A stretch of 64,000 nucleotides of DNA from Actinomadura violacea (GCF_017573465.1 NZ_JAGEPF010000014.1:124001-188000), one strand, 5' to 3'. Positions 1 to 10,893 are shown, numbered from the stretch's first letter. Numbers and translations are program-made. The notes: generated by a model not told the origin, from the sequence alone.

Positions 1-213
1 GACGAGCACGGCGGCTACTTCACGCTGGCCCGGGTGTTCGTGCAGGCCATCGGCGACCCGCGGATCATGAAGTTCCTGACCGCGCACGGCCTGCCGCACC
101 CCACCCTGATGCGGTTCACCCTCAAGCTGCTCGCGAACCTCACCGACCCCAAGGGCGGCGACGCCATGGACCGGGTCATCAACGCGATGCAGAAGGTGGC
201 GCCGGCGGCATGA
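1..213 (+). CDS. Geranylgeranyl reductase family protein, C-terminal fragment
   Basis: The window opens inside this gene; 70 codons and a TGA remain. The visible tail runs from DEHGGYFTLARVF to AMQKVAPAA and looks like the C-terminal helical end of an FAD-dependent geranylgeranyl reductase-type protein. In actinomycetes such a gene commonly sits just upstream of nuoA and may reduce polyprenyl chains such as the menaquinone tail. The FAD-binding part lies outside the window, so the call rests on the tail plus position. It is followed by a 241-base non-coding stretch before nuoA. Confidence 0.55.
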   Translation, partial: DEHGGYFTLARVFVQAIGDPRIMKFLTAHGLPHPTLMRFTLKLLANLTDPKGGDAMDRVINAMQKVAPAA

Positions 214-339
214 GCGAGTTCCGGATGCTCCCGCAGATATCGCTGTTCGCCGCGAAGGCGCAGGTGAGCGGACTACAGTGCATTACCCGACCCCCTGAGG
301 GGAGTGCTATTGATCACCTTGGCTAGGGTGGCGACCCGT

Positions 340-361
340 GCTCGTGAGAATTTTCACGAGC
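340..361. promoter_or_regulatory. Candidate Rex operator upstream of nuoA
   Basis: Perfect 8-base inverted repeat GCTCGTGA / TCACGAGC with a 6-base centre, lying 94-115 bases before the nuoA start. The core CGTGAGAATTTTCACG keeps the GTGA-N6-TCAC spacing of the actinobacterial Rex operator (TGTGAAC...GTTCACA type). Rex is an NADH/NAD+ sensing repressor known to control respiratory genes in Streptomyces. A second, weaker dyad (GCGTG...CACGC) follows at about 361-378. Assignment to Rex is inference. Confidence 0.5.
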
Positions 362-454
362 GTGTGAAGGGTCACGCCGCCGAGGCGCGCCGGTCCGGCC
401 CCGGACCCCGCGCCCCGTACAGCGTCGTACGTACCGAGGAGGGGCGGTAGAGAC

Positions 455-814
455 ATGGATCTCTATGTTCCGATCATCGTGCTGGGAGCGCTCGCCGCCG
501 TCTTCGCCGTCGGCTCGGTGGCGATGGCCTCGCTCACCGGCCCGAAGCGGTGGAACCGCGCACGGCTGGACGCCTACGAATGCGGCATCGAGCCGACCCC
601 GCAGCCGGTCGGCGGCGGGCGGTTCCCCGTCAAGTACTACCTGACGGCGATGCTGTTCATCGTCTTCGACATCGAGATCATCTTCCTTTACCCGTGGGCC
701 GTCGCCTTCGACCACATGGGCATGTTCGGCCTTGTGGAGATGGTCCTTTTCATCGTCACCGTGCTCGTCGCGTACGCCTACATCTGGCGCCGCGGCGGTC
801 TGGAGTGGGACTGA
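455..814 (+). CDS. nuoA: NADH-quinone oxidoreductase subunit A
   Basis: 119-residue membrane subunit of the proton-pumping NADH dehydrogenase (complex I). It has three predicted membrane helices, the conserved YECGIEP loop (residues 42-48) and the acidic pair in FDIEIIFLYPWA. Length matches the family. The ATG is preceded by GAGGAGGGGCGG about 10 bases upstream. It is the first gene of a tight operon nuoA-N, with nuoB starting 1 base after its stop. Comparison with nuoA2 (53102-53473) is informative: here the D-x-E pair is intact. Confidence 0.97.
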   Translation: MDLYVPIIVLGALAAVFAVGSVAMASLTGPKRWNRARLDAYECGIEPTPQPVGGGRFPVKYYLTAMLFIVFDIEIIFLYPWAVAFDHMGMFGLVEMVLFIVTVLVAYAYIWRRGGLEWD

Positions 815-815
815 C

Positions 816-1364
816 ATGGGTCTTGAGGAGAAACTTCCGAGCGGGTTCCTGCTGACGACGGTCGAGCAGGTCGCGGGCTGGGCGCGCAAGAGCTCGGTCT
901 GGCCGGCGACGTTCGGCCTGGCGTGCTGCGCGATCGAGATGATGGCGACCGGCGACCCGCGGCACGACTTCTCCCGGTTCGGGATGGAGCGTGCCTCGGC
1001 GACGCCGCGGCAGGCCGACCTGATGATCGTCGCGGGCCGGGTGAGCCAGAAGATGGCCCCGGTGCTGCGGCAGATCTACGACCAGATGACCGAGCCCAAG
1101 TGGGTCATCGCGATGGGCGTGTGCGCCTCGTCCGGCGGCATGTTCAACAACTACGCGATCGTGCAGGGCGTCGACCACATCGTGCCGGTGGACATCTACC
1201 TGCCCGGCTGCCCGCCGCGGCCGGAGATGCTGCTCGACGCGATCGTCAAGCTGCACGACAAGATCCAGAACACCAAGCTCGGCCCGCAGCGCAAGAAGCA
1301 GATCGTCGAGCTGGAAGAGGCCAAGCGCCGTCAGCTGCCGCTGCTGGGACAAGGAACGGTTTAG
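816..1364 (+). CDS. nuoB: NADH-quinone oxidoreductase subunit B
   Basis: 182-residue peripheral-arm subunit that holds the terminal [4Fe-4S] cluster N2, the electron donor to quinone. The cluster ligands are visible: the Cys pair in LACCAIEM, the Cys in GVCASSGG and the Cys in PGCPPRPEM. The chosen start (MGLEEKLPSG) lies 1 base after the nuoA stop and has GGAGTGGGA upstream. An open frame continues further 5' but runs into nuoA and is not needed. Length is normal, unlike the paralogue NuoB2, which carries a long extension. Confidence 0.97.
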   Translation: MGLEEKLPSGFLLTTVEQVAGWARKSSVWPATFGLACCAIEMMATGDPRHDFSRFGMERASATPRQADLMIVAGRVSQKMAPVLRQIYDQMTEPKWVIAMGVCASSGGMFNNYAIVQGVDHIVPVDIYLPGCPPRPEMLLDAIVKLHDKIQNTKLGPQRKKQIVELEEAKRRQLPLLGQGTV

Positions 1365-2107
1365 ATGTCTTCGCAGAACCCTGAGCAGAGGGCCGAGCAG
1401 GGCGCCGACCAGCTCCCCGCGCAGGCCGAGGAGGAGCGCCGGGAGCAGCCGGTCGCCCGCACGGGCATGTTCGGCGCCAAGACGACCGGCGACACCTCCG
1501 GATACGGCCGCCTGGTCGTCCGGCAGAGCCCGAAGGTCACCGCGCCGCGCCCCTACGGCGGGCCCGGCGGCGCCGCCGAGCCCGGCGAGTTCGACGAGAT
1601 CGCCGACGAGCTCGAGCGCGCGCTCCCCGACTTCGGCGACGCCATCGAGCGCGTCGTCGTGCACCGCGGCGAGCTGACGTTCTTCGTCAGGCGCGAGCGG
1701 CTGCTGGACGTCGCGCGCACCATGCGGGACGAGCCGTCGCTGCGCTTCGAGCTGTGCTCGGGCGTGTCCGGCGTGCACTACCCGAAGGACGAGGGCGCCG
1801 AGCTGCACTCGGTCGTGCACCTGCTGTCGATCACCCACAACCGGCGCGTCCGGCTCGAGGTGACCTGCCCGGACGCCGACCCGCACGTCCCGTCGCTGGT
1901 GCCGGTGTACCCGACCAACGACTGGCACGAGCGCGAGACCTACGACTTCTTCGGGATCGTCTACGACGGTCATCCGGCGCTCACCCGCATCGAGATGCCC
2001 GACGACTGGGTCGGCCATCCGCAGCGCAAGGACTACCCGCTCGGCGGCATCCCCGTCGAGTACCGAGGCGCGGAGATCCCCCCGCCGGACGAGAGGCGGT
2101 CGTACGT

Positions 2108-2111
<4 letters not shown>
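1365..2111 (+). CDS. nuoC: NADH-quinone oxidoreductase subunit C
   Basis: 248-residue 30-kDa subunit that packs against NuoB and NuoD in the peripheral arm. The family signature WHERETYDFFGI...HP is seen near residues 186-205, followed by the C-terminal PQRKDYPL element. The first 70 or so residues are a charged, low-complexity extension rich in Glu, Gln and Ala. The ATG directly abuts the nuoB stop, and nuoD overlaps by 4 bases (ATGA). Confidence 0.96.
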
Positions 2112-3465
<1,354 letters not shown>

Positions 3466-3469
<4 letters not shown>

Positions 3470-4248
3470 CGTTCGAACCGGAGGTGCGCGAGCGCCTCGA
3501 ACGCGACGCCAAGCAGATCATCGGCCGGTATCCGAAGCCGCGGTCGGCGCTGCTCCCGCTGCTGCACCTGGTGCAGTCGGAGGAGGGACACGTCTCGCAG
3601 GACGGCATCGAGTTCTGCGCCGAGCAGCTCGGCATCACGCCGGCGCAGGTCACGGGCGTGTCGACGTTCTACACGCAGTACAAGCACGAGCCGGTCGGCG
3701 AGTTCCACGTGGGCGTGTGCATCAACACGCTGTGCGCGGTGATGGGCGGCGACCAGATCTGGAACGAGCTGACCGAGCACACCGGGGTCGGGCACGACGA
3801 GGCCACCGCGGACGGCAAGGTCAGCCTGGAGCGGATCGAGTGCAACGCGGCCTGCGACTTCGCGCCGGTGATGATGGTCAACTGGGAGTTCTTCGACAAC
3901 ATGACTCCCGAGAAGGCCAAGCGGCTGGTCGACGACCTGCGCTCGGGTAAGCAAGTGCTTCCTTCGCGCGGGCCGGACAGGCTGTGCAGCTGGAAGGACG
4001 CCTCCCGCGTCCTCGCCGGGTTCCCCGACGGCCGCGCCCACGAGGGCGTCCAGGCCGGGCCGGAGTCGCTGCGCGGGCTGGAGCTCGCGAAGCAGCGCGG
4101 CTGGCAGGCGCCGTCCTCCGACACCGGCAAGGCGGCGCCGGACGAACCGGTGCAGCCGCGGGAGATCACCGACCCGCCGCCCAACGAGCCGGGCAAGCCG
4201 ATCGGCGGCGACGTGAAGCCGGGCAGCCAGGAGGGTCGTAACCAGTGA
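3466..4248 (+). CDS. nuoE: NADH-quinone oxidoreductase subunit E
   Basis: 260-residue NADH-module subunit with a thioredoxin-like domain binding the [2Fe-2S] cluster N1a. Four ligands are visible: the two Cys in CINTLCAVMGG and the two in CNAACDFAP. The catalytic part ends near residue 165. The remaining ~90 residues form a hydrophilic, proline-rich tail, longer than in E. coli NuoE but a common style in actinobacteria. The start overlaps nuoD by 4 bases (ATGA); nuoF again overlaps by 4 (GTGA), indicating translational coupling. Confidence 0.96.
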
Positions 4249-5543
4249 CCACGCTCACCCCGATCCTCACCAAGAACTGGGACCAGGCCGACTCGTTCAC
4301 CCTCGCGGGCTACGAGCGCGAGGGCGGCTACCGGGCGCTGCGCAAGGCGCTCGGCATGGCGCCGGACGACATCGTCCAGCTGGTGAAGGACTCCGGCCTG
4401 CGCGGCCGCGGCGGCGCCGGGTTCCCCACCGGCATGAAGTGGGGCTTCCTGCCGCCGACGAGCCCGAACCCGCGCTACCTCGTCGTCAACGCCGACGAGT
4501 CCGAGCCGGGGACCTGCAAGGACATCCCGCTGATGATGGCCAACCCGCACGTCCTCGTCGAGGGCGTGATCATCAGCTCGTACGCCATCAAGTCCAACCA
4601 GGCGTTCATCTACGTGCGCGGCGAGGTGCTGCACGTCATCCGCCGGCTGCAGCAGGCGGTCGCCGAGGCGCGCGAGGCCGGGTACATCGGCACGGACGTC
4701 CTCGGCTCCGGCTACGACCTGGACGTGGTCGTGCACACCGGCGCCGGCGCCTACATCTGCGGCGAGGAGACGGCGCTGCTGGACTCCCTCGAAGGGTTCC
4801 GCGGTCAGCCCAGGCTCAAGCCCCCCTTCCCGGCGGTCTCGGGCCTGTACGGCGGCCCCACCGTCATCAACAACGTCGAGTCGATCTCGTCCGTTCCCTC
4901 GATCGTGGAGAACGGCGCCGACTGGTTCACCTCGATGGGCACCGAGAAGTCCGCGGGCTACGGGATCTTCTCGCTGTCCGGGCACGTCACCCGGCCCGGG
5001 CAGTACGAGGCGCCGCTCGGCATCACGCTGCGGGAACTGCTCGACATGGCGGGCGGGATCCGCGAGGGGCACCGGCTGAAGTTCTGGACGCCCGGCGGGT
5101 CGTCCACCCCGATCTTCACCGAGGAGCACCTGGACGTGCCGCTGGACTTCGAGTCCGTCGGCGCCGCCGGGTCGATGCTCGGCACCCGCGCCCTGCAGAT
5201 CTTCGACGAGACGACGTGCGTCGTCCGCGCCGTGCTGCGCTGGTCGGAGTTCTACGCGCACGAGTCGTGCGGCAAGTGCACGCCGTGCCGCGAGGGCACC
5301 TACTGGTACAAGCAGATGCTCAAGCGGCTGGAGGCGGGCCAGGGCGAGGACGAGGACCTCAACACGCTCCTCGACCTGTCCGACAACATCCTCGGCCGCT
5401 CGTTCTGCGCCCTCGGCGACGGCGCGACGAGCCCGGTGGTCTCGTCGATCAAGCTGTTCCGGGACGAGTACCTCCGGCACTTCGAGCTGGGCGGCTGCCC
5501 GTTCGACCCGGCCAAGTCCACCCTCTGGGGAGGTGCGAAGTGA
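4245..5543 (+). CDS. nuoF: NADH-quinone oxidoreductase subunit F (NADH and FMN site)
   Basis: 432-residue flavoprotein that oxidises NADH with FMN and passes electrons to cluster N3. The NADH/FMN-binding glycine-rich stretch GRGGAGFPTGMKW is near residues 53-65, and the [4Fe-4S] motif ESCGKCTPCREGT is near 344-356. GTG start, 4-base overlap with nuoE and with nuoG. The second nuo cluster has no counterpart, so NADH oxidation is confined to this operon. Confidence 0.97.
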   Translation: MTTLTPILTKNWDQADSFTLAGYEREGGYRALRKALGMAPDDIVQLVKDSGLRGRGGAGFPTGMKWGFLPPTSPNPRYLVVNADESEPGTCKDIPLMMANPHVLVEGVIISSYAIKSNQAFIYVRGEVLHVIRRLQQAVAEAREAGYIGTDVLGSGYDLDVVVHTGAGAYICGEETALLDSLEGFRGQPRLKPPFPAVSGLYGGPTVINNVESISSVPSIVENGADWFTSMGTEKSAGYGIFSLSGHVTRPGQYEAPLGITLRELLDMAGGIREGHRLKFWTPGGSSTPIFTEEHLDVPLDFESVGAAGSMLGTRALQIFDETTCVVRAVLRWSEFYAHESCGKCTPCREGTYWYKQMLKRLEAGQGEDEDLNTLLDLSDNILGRSFCALGDGATSPVVSSIKLFRDEYLRHFELGGCPFDPAKSTLWGGAK

Positions 5544-8005
5544 CCGTCACCGACGACAAGTCGGCGGTGGAGAAGCCGGTCGAGATGGTCTCGTGCACCA
5601 TCGACGGCTTCGAGATCGAGGTGCCGAAGGGCACGCTGATCATCCGGGCCGCCGAGCTGCTCGGCATCCAGATCCCGCGGTTCTGCGACCATCCGCTGCT
5701 GGACCCGGTCGGGGCCTGCCGGCAGTGCCTGGTGGAGATCCCCGACGCCGGCAACGGCCGCGGGATGCCGAAGCCGCAGGCGTCGTGCACCACCACGGTG
5801 ATGCCGGGGATGGTGGTCAAGACCCAGCTGACCTCGCCGGTCGCCGACAAGGCGCAGCACGGCGTGATGGAGCTGCTGCTGATCAACCACCCGCTGGACT
5901 GCCCGATCTGCGACAAGGGCGGCGAGTGCCCGCTGCAGAACCAGGCGATGTCCAACGGGCGCGGCGAGTCCCGGTTCACCGAGACCAAGCGGACGTTCCC
6001 CAAGCCGATCCCGCTGTCCAGCCAGGTGCTGCTCGACCGCGAGCGCTGCATCCAGTGCGCCCGCTGCACCCGGTTCTCCGACCAGATCGCCGGCGACGCG
6101 TTCATCGACCTGTTCGAGCGCGGCGCCAAGGAGCAGGTCGGCGCGGCCGACGGCAAGCCGTTCCAGTCCTACTTCTCCGGCAACACGGTGCAGATCTGCC
6201 CGGTCGGCGCGCTGACCGGCGCGGCGTACCGGTTCCGGTCCCGGCCGTTCGACCTGGTGTCGCAGCCGAGCGTCTGCGAGCACTGCGCGTCCGGGTGCGC
6301 GCTGCGCACCGACCACCGGCGCGGGAAGATCACCCGCCGGCTGGCCGGGGACGACCCGCAGGTCAACGAGGAGTGGAACTGCGACAAGGGCCGCTGGGCG
6401 TTCACCTACGGGACGCATCCGGAGCGGCTCACGCACCCGCTGATCCGGAACGAGAGCGGCGAGCTGGAAGTGGCGTCGTGGCCGGAGGCGCTGACCGTCG
6501 CCGCCCGCGGCCTCGCGGCGGCGCGCGGCTCGGCCGGCGTGCTGACCGGCGGCCGCGTCACCCTTGAGGACGCCTACGCCTACGCCAAGTTCGCGCGGAT
6601 CGCGCTGCACACCAACGACGTCGACTTCCGCGCCCGGCCGCTGTCGGACGAGGAGTCGCGGTTCCTCGCCTCGTCGGTCGCGGGCCGCCCGATCGAGGTG
6701 TCCTACGCCGACCTGGAGAAGGCGCCCGTGGTCGTCCTCGCCGGCTTCGAGCCGGAGGAGGAGTCCCCGATCGTGTTCCTGCGGCTGCGCAAGGCGTTCC
6801 GCAAGAACGGGCTGAAGGTGTTCGGGATCGCCCCGTTCGCGACCCGCGGCCTGAGCAAGGTCGGCGGGACGCTGCTGGCGACGGCGCCCGGCTCGGAGTC
6901 GGAGACGCTCGGCTCGCTGATCGGCGACCCGTCCCGCGCCGGCGTCCGCACGCTGCTGGAGACGCCCGGCGCCGTCGTCCTGCTGGGCGAGCGGCTCGCG
7001 ACCAGCCCGGGGGCGCTGACCTCGGCGGTCCGGCTGGCGCAGGTGACCGGGGCCCGGCTGGCGTGGGTGCCGCGCCGGGCCGGGGAGCGCGGCGCGATCG
7101 AGGCCGGGGCGCTGCCCGGGCTGCTGCCGATCGGCCGCCCCGTCGCGGACCCGGAGGCGCGGGCCGAGGTCGCGCGCGCCTGGGGCGTCGCGGACCTGCC
7201 CGCCGGTCCCGGCGAGGACACCGCCGGCATCATCGCGGCGGCGGCGGAGGGACGGCTCGGCGCGCTGCTCGTCGGCGGCGTCGACCCCTACGACCTGCCC
7301 GACCCGGACGCGGCGCTGCGGGCCCTGGACGCCGCGCCCTTCGTGGTGAGCCTGGAGCAGCGGCCGAGCGCGGTCACCGACCGCGCCGACGTGGTGCTGC
7401 CCGTCGCGGCGGTCGCCGAGAAGGCCGGCACGTTCGTCGACTGGGAGGGCCGCGGCCGCCCGTTCGACGTCGTGCTGAAGTCCGCCGGGAGGATGTCGGA
7501 CCTGCGGGTCCTGCAGTCCCTCGCCGACGAGATGGACGTCCACCTCGGGCTCCCGGGCCCGGAGGCGGCGCGCCGGGAGCTCGCGCAGCTCGGCGCCCAC
7601 CGCGGCGAGCGGCCCGAGCCGCCGGACGTCGCGCAGGCGCTGCCGCCGCACCCCGAGCAGGGCGAGGCGCTGCTCGCGACCTGGCGGCTGCTGCTCGACC
7701 GGGGCAGGCTGCAGGACGGCGAGCCGTTCCTCGCGGGCACCGCCAAGGCCGCGGTGGCCCGGCTGTCGCCCGCGACCGCGGCGGAGATCGGCGCGACCGC
7801 GGCGGTCACGGTGTCGGGGCCGCGCGGCGAGGTGACGCTCCCGCTGGAGATCACCGCCGACCTGCCGGACCGGGTGGTGTGGCTGCCGGCGAACTCGGCG
7901 GGCTGCGCCCTCCACCGGGACCTGGGCGCGGCGGCGGGCGGCGTCGTCAAGATCGCGAGCGGCGTGCTCGCCCGCCCGACCGAGAACGCGGGAGGTACCC
8001 GATGA
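5540..8005 (+). CDS. nuoG: NADH-quinone oxidoreductase subunit G
   Basis: 821-residue iron-sulfur subunit wiring the NADH module. Visible cluster ligands, in order: [2Fe-2S] N1b (FCDHPLL...ACRQCLVEI), N5 (HPLDCPICDKGGECPLQ), N4 (CIQCARCTRF with the later ICPVGAL), and the off-pathway N7-type set CEHCASGC...NCDKGRW near residues 252-290. The C-terminal half is a degenerate molybdopterin-oxidoreductase fold, here slightly shortened. GTG start with GGGGAGGTGCG upstream; it overlaps nuoF and nuoH by 4 bases. Confidence 0.96.
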   Translation: MTVTDDKSAVEKPVEMVSCTIDGFEIEVPKGTLIIRAAELLGIQIPRFCDHPLLDPVGACRQCLVEIPDAGNGRGMPKPQASCTTTVMPGMVVKTQLTSPVADKAQHGVMELLLINHPLDCPICDKGGECPLQNQAMSNGRGESRFTETKRTFPKPIPLSSQVLLDRERCIQCARCTRFSDQIAGDAFIDLFERGAKEQVGAADGKPFQSYFSGNTVQICPVGALTGAAYRFRSRPFDLVSQPSVCEHCASGCALRTDHRRGKITRRLAGDDPQVNEEWNCDKGRWAFTYGTHPERLTHPLIRNESGELEVASWPEALTVAARGLAAARGSAGVLTGGRVTLEDAYAYAKFARIALHTNDVDFRARPLSDEESRFLASSVAGRPIEVSYADLEKAPVVVLAGFEPEEESPIVFLRLRKAFRKNGLKVFGIAPFATRGLSKVGGTLLATAPGSESETLGSLIGDPSRAGVRTLLETPGAVVLLGERLATSPGALTSAVRLAQVTGARLAWVPRRAGERGAIEAGALPGLLPIGRPVADPEARAEVARAWGVADLPAGPGEDTAGIIAAAAEGRLGALLVGGVDPYDLPDPDAALRALDAAPFVVSLEQRPSAVTDRADVVLPVAAVAEKAGTFVDWEGRGRPFDVVLKSAGRMSDLRVLQSLADEMDVHLGLPGPEAARRELAQLGAHRGERPEPPDVAQALPPHPEQGEALLATWRLLLDRGRLQDGEPFLAGTAKAAVARLSPATAAEIGATAAVTVSGPRGEVTLPLEITADLPDRVVWLPANSAGCALHRDLGAAAGGVVKIASGVLARPTENAGGTR

Positions 8006-9339
8006 GTCCGCTTGCGGCGCCCGCCGCCGATCCCACGCTCGCCACGTTCGGCAAGGACCCGTGGTGGCTGATCGGCGGCAAGGTGCTGGTCATCTTCGTC
8101 TTCCTGGTGCTGACCGTCCTGCTGTCGATGTGGGTCGAGCGGCGGGTCATCGGCCGGATGCAGCTGCGCGTCGGCCCGAACCGCTGCGGCCCGTTCGGGC
8201 TGCTGCAGGGCCTCGCCGACGGCGTGAAGCTGGCGCTGAAGGAGGACATCGTCCCCCGCCAGGTCGACAAGGTCGTGTTCGTCCTCGCGCCGGTCATGTC
8301 GGCGGTGCCGGCGTTCATCTCGTTCATCATCATCCCGTTCGGACCGACCGTGTCGGTCTTCGGGCACCACACCGCGCTGCAGGGCACCGACCTGCCGGTC
8401 GCGGTGCTGCTCGTGCTGGCGATGTCGTCGATGGGCATCTACGGGGTCGTGCTGGCCGGCTGGTCGTCGATGTCGCCGTACTCGCTGCTCGGCGGGCTCC
8501 GCTCGTCCGCGCAGATGATCTCCTACGAGATCGCGATGGGGCTGTCGTTCGTCGCGGTGTTCATGTTCGCCGGGTCGATGTCCACCTCGCAGATCGTCGC
8601 CAAGCAGGACCACATCTGGTTCGCGGTGCTGCTCGCCCCGTCGTTCGTGGTCTACGTGATCACGATGATGGGCGAGTCGAACCGCATCCCGTTCGACCTG
8701 CCCGAGGGCGAGGGCGAGCTGGTCGGCGGCTTCCACACCGAGTACTCGTCGCTGAAGTTCGCGATGTTCTTCCTCGCCGAGTACATCAACCTGGCGACGC
8801 TGTCGGCCCTGGCCACCACGCTGTTCCTCGGCGGCTGGCGCGCGCCCGCGCCGATCTCCACGGTCTGGTCGGGCGCCAACTCCGGCTGGTGGCCGGTGCT
8901 GTGGTTCATGATCAAGCTCTGGCTGTTCATCTTCTTCTTCATCTGGCTGCGCGGCTCGCTGCCGCGGGTGCGCTACGACCAGCTGATGAAGCTCGGCTGG
9001 AAGATCCTGATGCCGGTGTCGCTGGCCTGGATCCTGCTGGTGTCCACCATCAAGGCGTTCAAGAACGACGGCTACGACATCCAGCAGATCCTGTGGATCA
9101 CCGCCGGGGTCATCGCCGTGGTGCTGGTCGTCACGGTGGTCTGGGAGATGGTCCGCGGCGGCGAGGGCGGCGAGATCGTCCCGGGCGCCGAGACGCCCGT
9201 TCCCCGGGACCCGGCCGCCGGCGGGTTCCCGGTGCCGCCGATGGACGCCCCCCACTACCACGGCCGGGCCCGCGAGGAGCCGGCCCGCCCGGCCACGATC
9301 GAATCCGCCTCTGAGGAGGTCACCAGTGGGACTCACTGA
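8002..9339 (+). CDS. nuoH: NADH-quinone oxidoreductase subunit H
   Basis: 445-residue membrane subunit linking the quinone chamber to the proton pumps. It has eight or more hydrophobic helices. The conserved quinone-chamber loop PFDLPEGEGELVGGFHTEYSS near residues 230-250 has all its acidic residues (E, E, E). The C-terminus carries a hydrophilic tail of about 60 residues. The ATG overlaps the nuoG stop by 4 bases; nuoI starts 14 bases before its end. Contrast nuoH2, where the same loop is altered. Confidence 0.96.
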   Translation: MSPLAAPAADPTLATFGKDPWWLIGGKVLVIFVFLVLTVLLSMWVERRVIGRMQLRVGPNRCGPFGLLQGLADGVKLALKEDIVPRQVDKVVFVLAPVMSAVPAFISFIIIPFGPTVSVFGHHTALQGTDLPVAVLLVLAMSSMGIYGVVLAGWSSMSPYSLLGGLRSSAQMISYEIAMGLSFVAVFMFAGSMSTSQIVAKQDHIWFAVLLAPSFVVYVITMMGESNRIPFDLPEGEGELVGGFHTEYSSLKFAMFFLAEYINLATLSALATTLFLGGWRAPAPISTVWSGANSGWWPVLWFMIKLWLFIFFFIWLRGSLPRVRYDQLMKLGWKILMPVSLAWILLVSTIKAFKNDGYDIQQILWITAGVIAVVLVVTVVWEMVRGGEGGEIVPGAETPVPRDPAAGGFPVPPMDAPHYHGRAREEPARPATIESASEEVTSGTH

Positions 9340-9937
9340 TTTCCTGAATCCGGTCAAGGGGTTCGGGGTCTCGTTCCACCAGATGTTCATGAAGAGCGAG
9401 ACCGTTCAGTACCCCGAGGTGAAGAAGCCGACCGCCCCGCGCTTCCACGGGCGGCACCAGCTGAACCGGTGGCCGGACGGGCTGGAGAAGTGCGTCGGCT
9501 GCGAGCTGTGCGCCTGGGCCTGCCCCGCGGACGCGATCTTCGTCGAGGGCGCCGACAACACCGCGGACGAGCGGTACTCGCCCGGCGAGCGGTACGGCCG
9601 CACCTACCAGATCAACTATCTGCGGTGCATCCTGTGCGGCCTGTGCATCGAGGCGTGCCCGACGCGGGCGCTGACGATGACCAACGAGTACGAGCTCGCC
9701 GACGACAGCCGCGAGAGCCTGATCTACACCAAGGACATGCTGCTCGCGCCGCTGCGCGAGGGCATGGAGCCGCCGCCGCACGAGATGCGGCTCGGTGACA
9801 CCGAGGAGGACTACTACCGCCTCGGCCTCCAGCCGGAGGACACCGCGCCGAACATCTCCGCCGAGGGCGGCGGGCGCGCGAGCGCCGACAACGCGGCGAA
9901 GCGGGAGAAGGCGGGCAAGGGCGGTGAGGGCAAGTGA
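9326..9937 (+). CDS. nuoI: NADH-quinone oxidoreductase subunit I
   Basis: 203-residue peripheral-arm subunit with two [4Fe-4S] clusters (N6a and N6b). Both ferredoxin motifs are complete: CVGCELCAWACP (near residue 55) and CILCGLCIEACP (near residue 100). GTG start with SD GAGGAGGTCACCA upstream, inside the last codons of nuoH. A charged tail ends in GKGGEGK. nuoJ starts in the 4-base overlap. Confidence 0.96.
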   Translation: MGLTDFLNPVKGFGVSFHQMFMKSETVQYPEVKKPTAPRFHGRHQLNRWPDGLEKCVGCELCAWACPADAIFVEGADNTADERYSPGERYGRTYQINYLRCILCGLCIEACPTRALTMTNEYELADDSRESLIYTKDMLLAPLREGMEPPPHEMRLGDTEEDYYRLGLQPEDTAPNISAEGGGRASADNAAKREKAGKGGEGK

Positions 9938-10893
9938 GCGCCCCGCTCTCCGCCGACCACCTGGCCGCCGCGCAGGTGCTGGCCGGGCACGTCGCCGACA
10001 AGCAGTCGGGCGAGCCGTTCTTCTTCTGGCTGCTCGCCGTCGTGTCGGTCTGCGCCGCGCTCGGCATGATCCTGGTGCGCAAGGCGGTGCACTCGGCGCT
10101 GCTGCTGGCGACCGTGATGCTCTGCCTCGCCGCGATGTACGCGATCCAGAACGCGCCGTTCCTGGCGTTCGTCCAGGTGATCGTCTACACCGGCGCCGTG
10201 CTGATGCTGTTCCTGTTCGTGCTGATGCTCGTCGGCGTCACCTCCACCGACTCGCTGGTGGAGACGATCAAGGGCCAGCGGTTCTGGGCGGTCATCGTCG
10301 CGATCGGGTTCATCGTGCTGCTCGGCACCGGGCTCGGGAACGCCGCGCTCGGCGACTCCGCCGGGCTCAAGGCCGCCAACTCGGGCGGCAACGTCCTCGG
10401 CCTCGCGCGGCTGCTGTTCACCAAGTACGTGTTCGCGTTCGAGGCGACCAGCGCGCTGCTGATCACCGCGGCGCTGGGCGCGATGGTGCTGGCGCACCGC
10501 GAGCGCACCGAGCCGAAGCCGACGCAGAAGGACCTGTCCAAGCGGCGGTTCGCCTCCGGTGAGCACCCCGGGCCGCTGCCCGGCCCCGGCACCTACGCCC
10601 GGCACAACGCCGTCGACATGCCGGCGCTGCTGCCGGACGGGACGCCGTCGGAGCTGTCGATCAACCCGGTCATCGCGGCGCGCACCGACACCGCCGAGCG
10701 GCACGCCGACCTGTACGGCGGGACCGAGCAGGGCGCGATGGACGAGGACATCGCCGCGGTCAAGGCGGCCACCGAAGAGGCGAAGGACGCGGGCGCCGAG
10801 TCGCGCGTCGTCAGGGCCGGCACGCCGGCCGCCGGCGGGGACGCGGGCGGCGGCGCGGCCGGCAACGAGCGCGAAGGCGAGGCTGGTCAATGA
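9934..10893 (+). CDS. nuoJ: NADH-quinone oxidoreductase subunit J
   Basis: 319-residue membrane subunit with five predicted helices in the first ~185 residues, including the VYTGAVLMLFLFVLML segment of TM3. TM3 of NuoJ is the helix whose pi-bulge moves during turnover in structural work on complex I. The last ~130 residues are a hydrophilic, Ala/Gly/Glu-rich extension beyond the E. coli length (184 aa). GTG start, 4-base overlaps with nuoI and nuoK. Confidence 0.95.
   Translation: MSAPLSADHLAAAQVLAGHVADKQSGEPFFFWLLAVVSVCAALGMILVRKAVHSALLLATVMLCLAAMYAIQNAPFLAFVQVIVYTGAVLMLFLFVLMLVGVTSTDSLVETIKGQRFWAVIVAIGFIVLLGTGLGNAALGDSAGLKAANSGGNVLGLARLLFTKYVFAFEATSALLITAALGAMVLAHRERTEPKPTQKDLSKRRFASGEHPGPLPGPGTYARHNAVDMPALLPDGTPSELSINPVIAARTDTAERHADLYGGTEQGAMDEDIAAVKAATEEAKDAGAESRVVRAGTPAAGGDAGGGAAGNEREGEAGQ

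Noticed and set aside
210..326. A 38-codon ORF starting in an ATGA overlap with the reductase tail
   Set aside because: No family resemblance, no clear Shine-Dalgarno, and it runs into the nuoA upstream region; the ATGA may be chance.
310..329. TTGATC and TAGGGT as a promoter for nuoA
   Set aside because: Only 8 bases separate the boxes; spacing is not workable.
5300..7915. Long open frame antisense to nuoG, and similar antisense frames across the nuo genes
   Set aside because: High GC opens opposite frames; composition is Arg/Gly/Ala-rich with no domain, and the + strand genes are unambiguous.
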